Positions 32,406 through 42,200 of a stretch of DNA of 64,000 nt are shown here, one piece after another (positions within the stretch are counted from its first letter, which is position 1; each line of letters begins with the position of its first letter). The notes beneath the pieces are model-generated. The model ran no database searches. It was not told the origin of the DNA and was given only the letters and a program-made list of their open reading frames with translations. The stretch is taken from positions 389,327 to 453,326 of the forward strand of contig NZ_NWTI01000003.1 in NCBI RefSeq assembly GCF_002531575.1. Direction: 5' to 3'. The position numbers and the translations under genes are program-made. Origin of the DNA: Bradyrhizobium sp. Y36 (lineage in GTDB: Bacteria > Pseudomonadota > Alphaproteobacteria > Rhizobiales > Xanthobacteraceae).

Positions 32406-33665
32406 TCAGGTGTAGCCCTTGCTCTTCTTCCACTCGGCTTCGAGCTCGAAGATGGTCTTCCAGTCGCCGGCCTTGACCTCGGGCACATACGGCTCCTGCG
32501 GAATCGTGGTGCCCCAGCCGATGGCATAGCCGACCAGCGTGTGGTCGTCGCCGCGCATCGTCACGGTGCCGTCGGCGCCGAACGGGCATTTGATAGTGAG
32601 GCCCTTCAGGACTTCCGCGAGCTTCTTGCCGTCGGCCGAGTTCGCCTTTTTGGCGGCTTCGGCGAGGAACATCACCGCGGTCGCGTTCTGCCACGACCAG
32701 TTGGTCGGATATTCGTTGTACTTGGCCTTGTAGGCATCGCCCCAGGCGGCATTCTCCGGCGTGGTCGGAAACGTCTTGATGTAGCGGTTGCCGGAATGGA
32801 TGCCCTTGGGCAGGTTCTTCACCACGGTGAGCGCGGTGTAGTCGGCCATGTTGACCGCGAACACCTCCATCTGGCCGAACATCGCGTAGATGTTGGCCTG
32901 GTCGATGTAGGACGTGAGATCGCCGCCCCACAGGCAGGAATACAGCGCCTGCGGCTTGGCCTGCAAAATCTTCGTCACCACCTCGGTGTAATCGGGCTGG
33001 AACAGCTTTGGCCAGGACTCGCTGATGATCTCGACATCGGGCGCAAAGCGCTTCAGGTAAAGCGTGAACTCGCCGGTGGTGTCGCGGCCATAGGCGTAAT
33101 CGGGCGAGCACGTCGCCCACTTCTTCAGGCCCTTGGCCTTGGAGATCGCGGCGGCGTAACTGCCGCCGACGATGGAATCATGGATGCCCTGCCGCACGCA
33201 GCGGAATGCGTTGGGGATGTGCTGCTTCGGATCGGCAGTGAGCGAGGAAGCTTCCGAGCAGGTGTGGATGCAGAGCACGCCGAGGTCACGTGCAACCTCG
33301 TGCACCGCGAACGATCCGGAGGACGCTTCGCCGTCGAGCAGCAGCTCGCAGCCGTCGGTGTTGACGAGTTCGCGCGCGACGCGGGCCGCTTCCTGCGGCT
33401 GGCCCTTGGAATCGCGGACCACCATCTCGATCTGACGCCCGGCGAGGCCGCCGGCGGCGTTGACCTTCTCCACTTCGAGCATCACGGCATTGCGCGAGGA
33501 CGTGCCGAGCTGCGCGACGCGGCCTGACAGGATCGTCGGCATACCGATCTTGATCGTCTTGGCTTGTGCGCGCGCTACCCACGGCGCGGTAAACGTCATC
33601 GCACCGGCGCCCATCAGCGCCAGTGTTGAACGGCGGCTGATGCCCGGCGTGCGGGTTCTCGTCAT
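32406..33665 (-). CDS. Branched-chain-type ABC substrate-binding protein
   Basis: A 419-residue exported protein. The N-terminus MTRTRTPGISRRSTLALMGAG has a twin-arginine-like SRRSTLALMG run, then APWVARA as a likely cleavage region, so it may use the Tat route. The type-I periplasmic-binding fold is seen in IKIGMPTILSGRVAQLGTSSRNAVMLEVEKVNAAGGLAGRQIEMVVRDS. Family relatives bind amino acids, amides or aromatic and fatty acid derivatives. Being divergent from a CoA ligase and a monooxygenase points to a catabolic carboxylate or ketone rather than leucine. Confidence 0.9.
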   Translation of the reverse strand: MTRTRTPGISRRSTLALMGAGAMTFTAPWVARAQAKTIKIGMPTILSGRVAQLGTSSRNAVMLEVEKVNAAGGLAGRQIEMVVRDSKGQPQEAARVARELVNTDGCELLLDGEASSGSFAVHEVARDLGVLCIHTCSEASSLTADPKQHIPNAFRCVRQGIHDSIVGGSYAAAISKAKGLKKWATCSPDYAYGRDTTGEFTLYLKRFAPDVEIISESWPKLFQPDYTEVVTKILQAKPQALYSCLWGGDLTSYIDQANIYAMFGQMEVFAVNMADYTALTVVKNLPKGIHSGNRYIKTFPTTPENAAWGDAYKAKYNEYPTNWSWQNATAVMFLAEAAKKANSADGKKLAEVLKGLTIKCPFGADGTVTMRGDDHTLVGYAIGWGTTIPQEPYVPEVKAGDWKTIFELEAEWKKSKGYT

Positions 33666-33771
33666 TTTCCCCTCCCTCTTTCGGGTCGGCGTTTCCTGGT
33701 CCCTTGCTGGAGATCGTCTCGTCTCCGTGTTCCCGAGGATTTCAGAGGTAGGGGGGTGACGTCAAGCCAAA

Positions 33772-33796
33772 GATGAATTACGAGTCAGAATTCATC
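33772..33796. promoter_or_regulatory. Inverted repeat in the Liv/CoA-ligase divergent region, candidate TetR operator
   Basis: GATGAATT at 33772-33779 and AATTCATC at 33789-33796 are perfect inverted arms around a nine-base centre (ACGAGTCAG). It lies 41 bases before the CoA ligase start and about 107 bases before the binding-protein start, where one dimer of the encoded TetR regulator could govern both operons. Confidence 0.5.
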
Positions 33797-33836
33797 GCGG
33801 AGGGAACGAGGCCGGCAACCGGCCCAAACAAGCGCC

Positions 33837-35330
33837 ATGATCAACCTGTCGAGCTTCATCGCCTTCCATGCCCGGCGCACGCCTGAGCGACCTGCGCTGA
33901 AATATCGCGGCGAGGAGATTTCCTACGCGGCCTTGGATGCGCGCGTGCGCGGGGTCGCGGGCTGGCTTGCCGCACAGGGCATCGGCGCCGGCGATGTCGT
34001 CGCCGTGCTCATGAAGAACAGCGCGGCGTTCCTGGAGCTCGTCTTCGCCACCAGCCATCTCGGGGCGATTTTCCTGCCGATCAATTTCCGCCTCTCCCGC
34101 GACGAGGTCGGCTACATCGCCATCAACGCCGGCGCACGCCTGCTGATCGCCGATGAAGAGCTCGCCCCCAATGCCGCGGGTACGAAGACTGTCCTGCTGA
34201 ACGAAGCTGCGCAGCAGAGCATCACGCACCTCGCAGGTGACGCGCCGCCCGCCTCCATGCATGTTCGTCAGCCGTCAGACCTGATGCGCCTGATGTACAC
34301 CTCGGGCACCACCGACCGCCCCAAGGGCGTGATGCTCACTTACGATAATTTCTACTGGAAGTCGGCCGACCAGACCATCGCGCTCGGCCTCAGCGCCGAC
34401 ACGCGGCTTCTCGTCGTCGGCCCGCTCTATCACGTCGGCGCGCTCGACCTGCCCGGCATCGCCGTGCTCTGGCACGGCGGCTTCATCCGCATCGAGCGCA
34501 ATTTCGAACCAGAGACGGCGCTCGCGGCCATCGCCGCGGACAAGCTCAACGCCGCCTGGTTCGCACCCGTGATGACCACCGCGATTCTCACCTGCCCGAC
34601 CCGCGACCGCTACGACGTCTCCAGCCTGCAATGGGCGATCGGCGGCGGCGAGAAGACGCCGGAGCTGCGCATCCGCGCCTTCTCTGAATTCTTCCGCAAC
34701 GCGCGCTATATCGACGCCTATGGCCTCACCGAGACCGTCGGCGGCGACACCTTCATGGAAGCCGGCCGCGAGATCGAGAAGATCGGCTCGACCGGCCGTG
34801 CCATCGCCCATGTCGAGATCGAGATCCGCGACGAGGGCGGCAAGACACTGCCGCCGAACGTCAACGGCGAGATCTGCCTGCGCGGCCCCAAGATCACGCG
34901 CGGCTATTGGAAGGACCCGGAGAAAACGGCATCGGCCTTCTTCGGCGACTGGTTCCGCAGCGGCGATGTCGGCTATCTCGACGACGATGGCTTTCTGTAC
35001 CTGACCGACCGCAAGAAGGACATGATCATCTCCGGCGGCGAGAACATCGCCTCCTCCGAGGTCGAACGCGTCATCTACGATCTGCCTGAGGTACGCGAGG
35101 TCGCCGTGATCGGCCTGCGCGATGCGCGCTGGGGCGAGCGTCCCGTCGCCGTCGTCGTGCTGGCCGGGGGCGCCAGCCTCGAGCTCCCCGCCCTCACCGA
35201 TCATTGCCGCGCGCGGTTGGCGAGCTTCAAGGTGCCGAAGCAGCTCGTCATCCGCGACAGCCTGCCGCGCAACCCGAGTGGAAAGATCCTCAAGCGCGTG
35301 CTGCGCGCCGAGCTGGAGACGTCTGAATGA
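33837..35330 (+). CDS. Acyl-CoA synthetase (AMP-dependent synthetase/ligase)
   Basis: A 497-residue ANL-family ligase. The phosphate-binding loop YTSGTTDRPKGVMLTY, the adenine region DAYGLTETVGGDTF, the hinge GDVGYLDDDGFLYLTDRKKDMIISGGENI and the catalytic lysine near the end (NPSGKILKR) are intact. It activates a carboxylic acid through an acyl-AMP to its CoA thioester. The substrate cannot be read; medium- or long-chain, or cyclic acids are typical. The TetR gene overlaps its stop. Confidence 0.92.
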   Translation: MINLSSFIAFHARRTPERPALKYRGEEISYAALDARVRGVAGWLAAQGIGAGDVVAVLMKNSAAFLELVFATSHLGAIFLPINFRLSRDEVGYIAINAGARLLIADEELAPNAAGTKTVLLNEAAQQSITHLAGDAPPASMHVRQPSDLMRLMYTSGTTDRPKGVMLTYDNFYWKSADQTIALGLSADTRLLVVGPLYHVGALDLPGIAVLWHGGFIRIERNFEPETALAAIAADKLNAAWFAPVMTTAILTCPTRDRYDVSSLQWAIGGGEKTPELRIRAFSEFFRNARYIDAYGLTETVGGDTFMEAGREIEKIGSTGRAIAHVEIEIRDEGGKTLPPNVNGEICLRGPKITRGYWKDPEKTASAFFGDWFRSGDVGYLDDDGFLYLTDRKKDMIISGGENIASSEVERVIYDLPEVREVAVIGLRDARWGERPVAVVVLAGGASLELPALTDHCRARLASFKVPKQLVIRDSLPRNPSGKILKRVLRAELETSE

Positions 35331-35968
35331 CGCAAGCGAATGCCAAGGTGACGAAGCTCAACCGCGTCGAGCGCAATGCCTGGACCAAGCAGAAGATCTT
35401 TGACGCCGCGACCAAGGTCGTCGGCAAGCATGGCTATGCGGAGGCCTCCGTCGCCCGCATCACGGAAGAAGCCGGCGTCGCGCAAGGCACCTTCTACAAT
35501 CACTTCGAGAACCGTCAGGAGCTGCTCGACCAGCTGCTGCCCAAGATCGGCCTCGACATGGTCGAGTTCATCCGCGCCCGCACCGGCACGGCAGATGCGG
35601 CGCGGCAGGAGATCGCGCGCTTCTCCGCCTTCTTCGCCTTCATCCGCGAGGTTCCGGAATTCCTGCGCATCCTCAACGAGGCCGAGTTCTTCGCGCCGAT
35701 CGGCTACCAGAAACACCTCGACAACATCTCGATCGCCTATGTCCGCATCTTGCGTCGCGCGCGAGCGGCGGGCGCGAGCCACGATTACAGCGACGAGGAA
35801 TTCGAGGCCATCGTCCACATGCTGATGGGCGCGCGCGGCTATCTCAGCCGCCGCTATTCCTATTCGCAAGGCGGCGTCACCGCCGTGCCCGACCACGTCA
35901 TCTCGGCTTATCGCAAGCTGATGACGCGCGGCCTCTTCATTGCATCCGGAGATCAGGACACGCCATGA
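35327..35968 (+). CDS. TetR-family transcriptional regulator
   Basis: A 213-residue regulator. The N-terminal helix-turn-helix is KIFDAATKVVGKHGYAEASVARITEEAGVAQGTFYNHFENRQELLDQLL; the rest is a helical ligand domain (FSAFFAFIREVPEFLRILNEAEFF). It overlaps the genes on both sides by four bases, so it is co-translated with the ligase and monooxygenase. Acyl-CoA or the pathway ketone are plausible ligands. A candidate operator is the inverted repeat at 33772-33796. Confidence 0.92.
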   Translation: MTQANAKVTKLNRVERNAWTKQKIFDAATKVVGKHGYAEASVARITEEAGVAQGTFYNHFENRQELLDQLLPKIGLDMVEFIRARTGTADAARQEIARFSAFFAFIREVPEFLRILNEAEFFAPIGYQKHLDNISIAYVRILRRARAAGASHDYSDEEFEAIVHMLMGARGYLSRRYSYSQGGVTAVPDHVISAYRKLMTRGLFIASGDQDTP

Positions 35969-37875
35969 ACATCGCATCTCCGCAAAAGCCGTTCGATCTC
36001 ACGACTGCGATCGCCGAGGGCGACATCCGCTGCCTGCTGATGGTGCTCGTGCACGTGACCGGCGACGAGAAGTGGCTCGAACCGCCCTACCTGCCCAAGC
36101 GCGATATCCGCCTCATCCCCGATCCCGAGGCCGGCGTGCCCCGGCAGATCCAGGACGAGATTCGCGCGGCGGTGGTCAGGCTGTTTGCCGACGGCACGCC
36201 GAAGCCTGTCATCACCGATCCCGGCGACGAACTTCTGCTGAAGATGATGCGCGCCTGCCTCGGCGAGAACGTCGCGCCGGAATATGCGCCGCTGATGCGC
36301 GAGGAGATGGGTTTCGTACCGCGTGAGCCGCGATGGACGGTGCGTCCGTCCAACGAGACGCTTGCCGGTCAGCATGTGCTGATCGTCGGCGCCGGTGTCT
36401 GCGCCATCGCGCTTGGCGTCGCGCTCGGCCAGCTCGGCATCCCCTACACCATCGTCGAGAAGAACGCCGAACTCGGCGGCACCTGGTGGATCAACCGCTA
36501 TCCCGGCTGTGGCGTCGACACGCCGAACCACTCCTATTCCTATTCGTTCGGCTCAGGCAATGCGTGGACCCGCTACTTCTGCCAGCGCGATGAGCTGCTC
36601 GGCTACCTGCTCAAGGTCGCGGACGAATACGGCATCCGCGATCATCTGCGCGTCAACACCGAGCTGACCTCGTCGCGCTGGGACGACAGCAGGCAGCGCT
36701 GGATCTCGACGCTGAAAACCAAGGACGGCGAAGAGACCATCGAATCCACCGCGCTGGTCTCGGCCATCGGCCAGCTCAACGACCCCTCCCGCGCCCACTT
36801 CAAGGGCGAGGAGGACTTCAAGGGAACGATCCTGCATTCGGCGCTGTGGTCGGATGACATCAAGCTCGACGGCAAGCATGTCGCGGTGATCGGCACCGGC
36901 GCAACCTCGATGCAGCTGGTGCCGTCGATCGCTGGCCGCGTCGCCGCGGTGACGGTCTATCAGCGCAGCGCGCAATGGGCGCGACCGGTGAAGGGCTATG
37001 CCGATCCGATCAGCGAGGGCGCACGCTGGCTGCTGTCGCATCTGCCGTTCTATGTGCAGTGGTACCGCTTCAACATGTTCTGGCGCTACGGCGACGGCTT
37101 GCTGCCGTTCCTGCGCAAGGACCCGGCCTGGCCGCACCCCGAGCGCGCGGTCAACAAGGGTAACGACCGGCACCGCCAGGAGCTGACCGATTTCATCCTG
37201 TCGGAACTACAGGGTCGGCCGGACCTGATCGAGAAGTGCGTGCCGACCTATCCGCCCTACGGCAAGCGCATCCTGCTCGACAACAACTGGTTCAAGACGC
37301 TGATGCGAGACAATGTCGAGCTCGTCACTGACACGATCGATCATTTCGACGAGACCGGTATCGTCACCGCCGACGGCAAGCACCGCCGCGCCGACATCAT
37401 CGTGGTCGCCACCGGCTTCAAGGTGACGGAGATGGCGGCCCGCCTCAACATCAGCGGTCGCGACGGCAAGGATTTGCGGCAGGCCTGGGCCAACGACAAT
37501 CCGACCGCCTTCCTCGGCCTCACCGTGCCGGGCTTTCCGAACTTCTTCTGCATGCTCGGCCCGAATTCAGGACCGGCCCATGGCGGCAGCGTCATCTTCC
37601 AGTCGGAATGCCAGAGCCGCTACATCTCGGCCTGTCTCGCCGCCATGATCGAGCAAAACCTCGCCGCCATCGACGTCCGCCAGGACGTGCTCGACGACTA
37701 TGTCCGCAAGGTCGACGCCGAGCACGAGGCCATGATCTGGACCCATCCTGGCATGAGCACCTACTACCGCAATTCGAGCGGCCGGGTGTTTTCGGCGATG
37801 CCATGGCGGTTCGTCGATTACTGGCGGATGACGCATGATCCGGATCTGGGGCAGTACAGGCTGACGAAGGGGTAA
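35965..37875 (+). CDS. Baeyer-Villiger-type flavin monooxygenase
   Basis: A 636-residue flavoprotein. An N-terminal extension of about 140 residues is followed by the FAD Rossmann fold (VLIVGAGVCAIALGVALGQ), GGTWWINRYPGCGVDTPNHSYSYSF, the Baeyer-Villiger fingerprint FKGTILHSALW (FxGxxxHxxxW, residues ~285-295) and the NADPH fold VAVIGTGATSMQLVP. It would insert one oxygen of O2 into a ketone to give an ester or lactone, using NADPH. Together with a CoA ligase and HAAT importer it suggests breakdown of a cyclic ketone, terpenoid or steroid-like compound; the substrate is not known. The N-terminal extension is seen in the longer type-I enzymes. Confidence 0.9.
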   Translation: MNIASPQKPFDLTTAIAEGDIRCLLMVLVHVTGDEKWLEPPYLPKRDIRLIPDPEAGVPRQIQDEIRAAVVRLFADGTPKPVITDPGDELLLKMMRACLGENVAPEYAPLMREEMGFVPREPRWTVRPSNETLAGQHVLIVGAGVCAIALGVALGQLGIPYTIVEKNAELGGTWWINRYPGCGVDTPNHSYSYSFGSGNAWTRYFCQRDELLGYLLKVADEYGIRDHLRVNTELTSSRWDDSRQRWISTLKTKDGEETIESTALVSAIGQLNDPSRAHFKGEEDFKGTILHSALWSDDIKLDGKHVAVIGTGATSMQLVPSIAGRVAAVTVYQRSAQWARPVKGYADPISEGARWLLSHLPFYVQWYRFNMFWRYGDGLLPFLRKDPAWPHPERAVNKGNDRHRQELTDFILSELQGRPDLIEKCVPTYPPYGKRILLDNNWFKTLMRDNVELVTDTIDHFDETGIVTADGKHRRADIIVVATGFKVTEMAARLNISGRDGKDLRQAWANDNPTAFLGLTVPGFPNFFCMLGPNSGPAHGGSVIFQSECQSRYISACLAAMIEQNLAAIDVRQDVLDDYVRKVDAEHEAMIWTHPGMSTYYRNSSGRVFSAMPWRFVDYWRMTHDPDLGQYRLTKG

Positions 37876-37924
37876 GTCACCGCTGCCGATCCGCTGTGGC
37901 GATTGCACCTCGCTGTCACCACGC

Positions 37925-37994
37925 CGTCATTGCGAGCGCAACGAAGCAACCAGGATCTTTCCGCGGAGGGACTCTGGATCGCTTCGCTGCGCGC
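37925..37994. repeat. Degenerate palindromic repeat, family D
   Basis: CGTCATTGCGAGCGCAACGAAGC at the left partly pairs with GCTTCGCTGCGCGC at the right, with CCAG and CTGG inside. It looks like an eroded copy of a common Bradyrhizobium intergenic palindrome. It lies between the convergent ends of the monooxygenase and alanine dehydrogenase genes. Confidence 0.65.
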
Positions 37995-38016
37995 GCTTTG
38001 ACGGGAGCGGCGGCCC

Positions 38017-39132
38017 CTACGCCGCCAGCCCGCTCTCGACCGGGGCAAACTCCAGCCCGAGACTTTCCGCCACCGCTTTGTGGGTAATCCGCCCGCGATG
38101 GACGTTCAGCCCGTTGCGCAAATGCGGATTCTCCAGCACCGCCGCAAAGCCCTTGTTCGCCAGCATCAGGCCGAACGGCAGCGTCGCATTGTTCAGGCCC
38201 TGGCTCGAGGTCACCGGCACGGCGCCCGGCATGTTGGCGACGCAATAGTGAACGACGCCGTCGACCTCATAGGTCGGATCGGTATGCGTGGTCGCGTGCG
38301 AAGTCTCGAAACAGCCGCCCTGGTCGATTGCGACGTCGACCAGCACGGCGCCGGGCGGCATCGATGTCAGCATCGCGCGCGTGACGAGCTTCGGCGCGCT
38401 GGCGCCGGGCACCAGCACGGCGCCGATCACAACGTCGGCGGCGAACACCTCCTCCTCGACCGATTCGATGGTCGAGAAGCGGGTACGCACGCGTCCGGCA
38501 AAGAGATCGTCGAGCTCGCGCAGGCGCGGAATCGAACGGTCGATCACGGTGACTTCGGCACCGAGGCCCGCGGCCATGCGTGCCGCCTGCGTTCCGACCA
38601 CGCCACCGCCGAGCACAACCACGCGCGCGGGCTGCACGCCGGGCACGCCGCCCAGCAGCAGTCCGCGGCCACCGGCCGAGCGCCTGAGCGCGGCGCCGGC
38701 GGCCTCGATGGCGAGGCGGCCGGCGACTTCGCTCATCGGCGCGAGCAGCGGGAGGTGACCGCCCGCGTCCGTGACGGTCTCATAGGCGATCGCGGTGCAG
38801 CCGGAGGCAAGCAGGCCCTTGGCCTGCTCCGGATCCGGCGCAAGATGAAGATAGGTAAACAGAATCTGGCCTTCGCGGAGCTGAGCCCACTCGCTCTTCT
38901 GCGGCTCCTTCACCTTCACGATCATGTCCGATCTGGCGAAGACATCGCGGGCGCTCTCGGCAATGGCGGCCCCTGCCCGCCGATACACCTCGTCGGACGC
39001 GCCGATGCCGGCGCCGGCGCCGGTCTCGACCGTCACCTGATGCCCGGCCGCGACGTATTCACGGACGGCGCCCGGCGTAAGCCCGACGCGATATTCCTGC
39101 ACCTTGATCTCCCTGGGAACACCGACGCGCAT
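38017..39132 (-). CDS. ald: Alanine dehydrogenase
   Basis: A 371-residue enzyme that interconverts L-alanine and pyruvate plus ammonia with [26 protein letters not shown] holds the conserved substrate-binding arginine; [22 protein letters not shown] and [28 protein letters not shown] (NAD fold) follow. AAGGAG lies six bases before the ATG at 39132, which excludes an upstream in-frame start. The gene is divergent from an Lrp-type regulator, the usual ald-aldR arrangement. Confidence 0.95.
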   Translation of the reverse strand: MRVGVPREIKVQEYRVGLTPGAVREYVAAGHQVTVETGAGAGIGASDEVYRRAGAAIAESARDVFARSDMIVKVKEPQKSEWAQLREGQILFTYLHLAPDPEQAKGLLASGCTAIAYETVTDAGGHLPLLAPMSEVAGRLAIEAAGAALRRSAGGRGLLLGGVPGVQPARVVVLGGGVVGTQAARMAAGLGAEVTVIDRSIPRLRELDDLFAGRVRTRFSTIESVEEEVFAADVVIGAVLVPGASAPKLVTRAMLTSMPPGAVLVDVAIDQGGCFETSHATTHTDPTYEVDGVVHYCVANMPGAVPVTSSQGLNNATLPFGLMLANKGFAAVLENPHLRNGLNVHRGRITHKAVAESLGLEFAPVESGLAA

Positions 39133-39275
39133 CCTGAGCTCCTTCGCCAACGCATTGATTCCGCTCCTCATCGTAGCGACGGGGCCGGTTTGGTTTCGTG
39201 CAAATATCCGCTAGTTTCGGCAGGCCCGCGCCGGTTTCCGGCGCCGAGCCGCCCTTTCACGCTGGAAACGAAACC

Positions 39276-39755
39276 TTGGCCCTCGACCGGAAAGACCTCG
39301 CGATCCTCGCGGAACTCACGACCAATGCGCGTGCCAGTCACACCGAGCTTGCCAACAAGGTCGGGCTATCCAGCACGGCGCTGGCGCGGCGGCAGAAGGC
39401 GCTCGAGGACGACGGCTACATCGAGGCCTACCAGGCTGCGCTCGACCTCACCCGGTTCGGCCTCACCACCACCGTGCTGGTGCGCATCGCGCTGGAAAGC
39501 CAGAGTGACGAGGCGCTGAAGGCCTTCGAAGCGGAGGTGGTGAAATGCCCTTCCGTCGTACGCTGCTTCCTGATGTCGGGGACTGACGACTACATCCTCA
39601 TCGTGCTCGCCCGCGACATCCAGGATTTCGAGCGCATCCACCGCACCGAGCTGTCCCGCCTGCCGCGCGTCGCGCGCGTGCAATCGAGCTTCGCCCTGCG
39701 CGAGATCGTCAACCGCGCGGTACCGATTGTGGTGTTCGGCGAGGCGAAGCGCTAG
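39276..39755 (+). CDS. Lrp/AsnC-family regulator, AldR-like
   Basis: A 159-residue regulator with an N-terminal winged helix (LDRKDLAILAELTTNARASHTELANKVGLSSTALARRQKALED) and a C-terminal RAM domain (VVRCFLMSGTDDYILIVLARDIQDFERIHRTELSRLPRVARVQSSFALREI). I took the TTG at 39276 because family members begin at this point and GGAA lies upstream; a GTG at 39198 would add 26 residues of low-complexity sequence. It is divergent from ald and probably activates it in response to alanine. Confidence 0.9.
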   Translation: MALDRKDLAILAELTTNARASHTELANKVGLSSTALARRQKALEDDGYIEAYQAALDLTRFGLTTTVLVRIALESQSDEALKAFEAEVVKCPSVVRCFLMSGTDDYILIVLARDIQDFERIHRTELSRLPRVARVQSSFALREIVNRAVPIVVFGEAKR

Positions 39756-39836
39756 CCGGGCTCATCCGGCGCCGCTGTCATCGAACTGTCATCGAATGTG
39801 CCGAGAGCTGTGCATCTTGCACATTCGGGACAGGCC

Positions 39837-42194
39837 ATGGACTATTTCAAGCGCTTCAACTTTCTGTTCGCCGCACCCATGTTCGACGCCGACGATCTCG
39901 AAGGCGTCCGCTTCAACCAGATCATCGAGGAGATCCAGCGCTCCGGCTTCGAGGTGGTCCGGGCCCGCAAGCTGGAGGACGCCGAGATGGCGGTGCAGAC
40001 CGATGCCGCGATCGGCTGCATGGTGGTGGACTGGGGCAAAAAGGGCCTCGAAGGCAAGACCTCGGCGCTGATCAATCTGATGCGCCGCCGCGGCCTCGAC
40101 TTCCCGATCATCCTCCTGATCCGGCGCAAGCGGTTTGAGGACCTGCCGGTCGAGGTGCTCGATTTCATCGACGGCTATGTCTTCCTGTCCGAGGAGACGC
40201 CGACCTTCATCGCCAAGAATCTGATCAGCCGGCTCAAGCAATACGCCGAGACGCTGAAGACACCGTTCTTCGGGGCGCTGGTCGACTATGCCGAGGAAGG
40301 CAACCAGCTCTGGACCTGTCCGGGCCACAATGGCGGCGTGTTCTACAACCGCAGCCCGATCGGCCGGGTCTTCGTCGAGCATCTCGGCGAATCCGTGTTC
40401 CGCGACGATCTCGACAATTCCGTGCTGGACCTCGGCGACCTCCTCACCCATGAAGGCCCGGCCCTGAAGGCGCAGAAGGAAGCCGCGGCGATCTTCGGCG
40501 CGGAGAAGACCTATTTCGTGCTCAACGGCACCTCGACCTCGAACAAGGTCGCGCTCGGCGCCCTCGTCACCGACGGCGATCTCGTGCTGTTCGACCGCAA
40601 CAACCACAAGGCCGCCCATCATGGCGCGCTGATGATCAATGGCGGCATTCCGGTCTACGTCCCGACAGTCCGCAACGCCTGGGGCCTGATCGGCCCGATG
40701 CGCTGGGACGTCCTCGACGAAAAGGCCCTGCGCGAGGCAATCCGCAACCATCCGCTCGTCACAGACAAGGACGCCTGGCGCAAGGAACGGCCATTCCGCG
40801 TCGCCGTGGTCGAGCAATGCACCTATGACGGCTCGATCCACAGCGCCGAGATGATCATCAAGCGCATCGGCCATCTCTGCGAATATATCCTGTTCGACGA
40901 GGCCTGGGCCGGCTTCATGAAATTCCACCCGCTCTACGCCGGCCGCTTTGCCATGGGCCTTGCCAATCTCTCCCCGGAAGCACCGGGCATCATCGCGACG
41001 CAATCGACCCACAAGCAGCTTGCGAGCTTTTCGCAGGCCTCACAGATCCACATCAAGGACCGCCACATCCGTGGCCAGAAACGACGCGTCGAACACCGCC
41101 GCTTCAACGAAAGCTTCATGCAGCACGCTTCCACGTCCCCATTCTATCCATTGTTCGCCTCTCTCGACGTCGGCGCGCAGATGATGAAGGGCCGCTCCGG
41201 CGAAGTGCTGTGGGACGACACGATCCGCCTCGGCATCGAGCTGCGCAAGAAGATCCGCGCGATGCGACGGGAGTTCGAGGAGAAGGAGCAGAATCCCGAT
41301 CGTCGCTGGTTCTTCGAACCCTTCGTTCCCGACCGGGTCGCCATCCCCGACGTCAGCCGCCCGGGCGCCGTGCACAACGTCGCCTGGGAGACGCTCTCAA
41401 CCGACGAGCTCGCCACCAATCCCGCGCTGTGGCAACTCTCTCCGGATACCAACTGGCACGGCTTTCCCGATCTCGCGGAAGGCTTTGCCATGACCGATCC
41501 GAACAAGCTGACGCTGCTCACCCCCGGGTTCGACCGTGCGACCGGCGCCTATGCCGAGCACGGCATCCCCGCACCCGTTGTCGCCCAATATTTGCGCGAG
41601 AACCGCATCGTCCCCGAGAAGAACGACCTCAATTCCCTGCTGTTCCTGCTGACGCCCGGTGTCGAGGCGAGCAAGGCCGGCACGCTGATCTCCGGCCTCG
41701 TCGCATTCAAGAGGCTGCATGACGACAATGCGCTGCTGGCGGACGCGATCCCGGAATTCCACCAGCGGCGGCAGGCGCGCTATGCTGGTGTGCGGCTACG
41801 CGACCTCTGCGGCGACATGCATCGCTTCTTCCGCGGCGCCAATGTCAGCATGCTCCAGGCGAAGCAATTCATGCCTGAGCACATGCCCGAGATCGCGATG
41901 TCGCCCCGCGATGCCGCGCGCTATCTGTTCCGCAACGACGTCGACTATCTGCCGATCGAGGCGATCACGGGACGCATCGCCACCACGCCTTTCGTGGTCT
42001 ATCCGCCCGGCATCGCCACCATCGTGCCCGGCGAGCGCCTGACCGAGCGGGCCAAACCGATGATCGATTACCTCAAGATGTTCGAGACCTGCTTCAACAC
42101 GTTTCCCGGCTTCGACGTCGAGATCCAGGGCGTCTACAAGGAGGTCGATGCGAGCGGTCGCATTGGACTCTATACTTACGTCGTTGCCGAGTAG
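39837..42194 (+). CDS. Orn/Lys/Arg decarboxylase (PLP fold type I)
   Basis: A 785-residue PLP enzyme. An N-terminal receiver-like wing (about 1-130, FAAPMFDADDLEGVRFNQIIEEIQRSGFEVV) is followed by the PLP core with TWTCPGHNGGVFYNR-like substrate loop, FVLNGTSTSNKVALGALV, LFDEAWAGFMKFHP and the PLP lysine in QSTHKQLASFSQAS (about residue 393). The C-terminal domain ends IQGVYKEV. It decarboxylates arginine, lysine or ornithine to agmatine, cadaverine or putrescine; length matches the inducible arginine/lysine enzymes. The ATG at 39837 starts the wing domain. The acetyltransferase gene follows after six bases. Confidence 0.93.
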   Translation: MDYFKRFNFLFAAPMFDADDLEGVRFNQIIEEIQRSGFEVVRARKLEDAEMAVQTDAAIGCMVVDWGKKGLEGKTSALINLMRRRGLDFPIILLIRRKRFEDLPVEVLDFIDGYVFLSEETPTFIAKNLISRLKQYAETLKTPFFGALVDYAEEGNQLWTCPGHNGGVFYNRSPIGRVFVEHLGESVFRDDLDNSVLDLGDLLTHEGPALKAQKEAAAIFGAEKTYFVLNGTSTSNKVALGALVTDGDLVLFDRNNHKAAHHGALMINGGIPVYVPTVRNAWGLIGPMRWDVLDEKALREAIRNHPLVTDKDAWRKERPFRVAVVEQCTYDGSIHSAEMIIKRIGHLCEYILFDEAWAGFMKFHPLYAGRFAMGLANLSPEAPGIIATQSTHKQLASFSQASQIHIKDRHIRGQKRRVEHRRFNESFMQHASTSPFYPLFASLDVGAQMMKGRSGEVLWDDTIRLGIELRKKIRAMRREFEEKEQNPDRRWFFEPFVPDRVAIPDVSRPGAVHNVAWETLSTDELATNPALWQLSPDTNWHGFPDLAEGFAMTDPNKLTLLTPGFDRATGAYAEHGIPAPVVAQYLRENRIVPEKNDLNSLLFLLTPGVEASKAGTLISGLVAFKRLHDDNALLADAIPEFHQRRQARYAGVRLRDLCGDMHRFFRGANVSMLQAKQFMPEHMPEIAMSPRDAARYLFRNDVDYLPIEAITGRIATTPFVVYPPGIATIVPGERLTERAKPMIDYLKMFETCFNTFPGFDVEIQGVYKEVDASGRIGLYTYVVAE

Positions 42195-42200
42195 GTGCCG

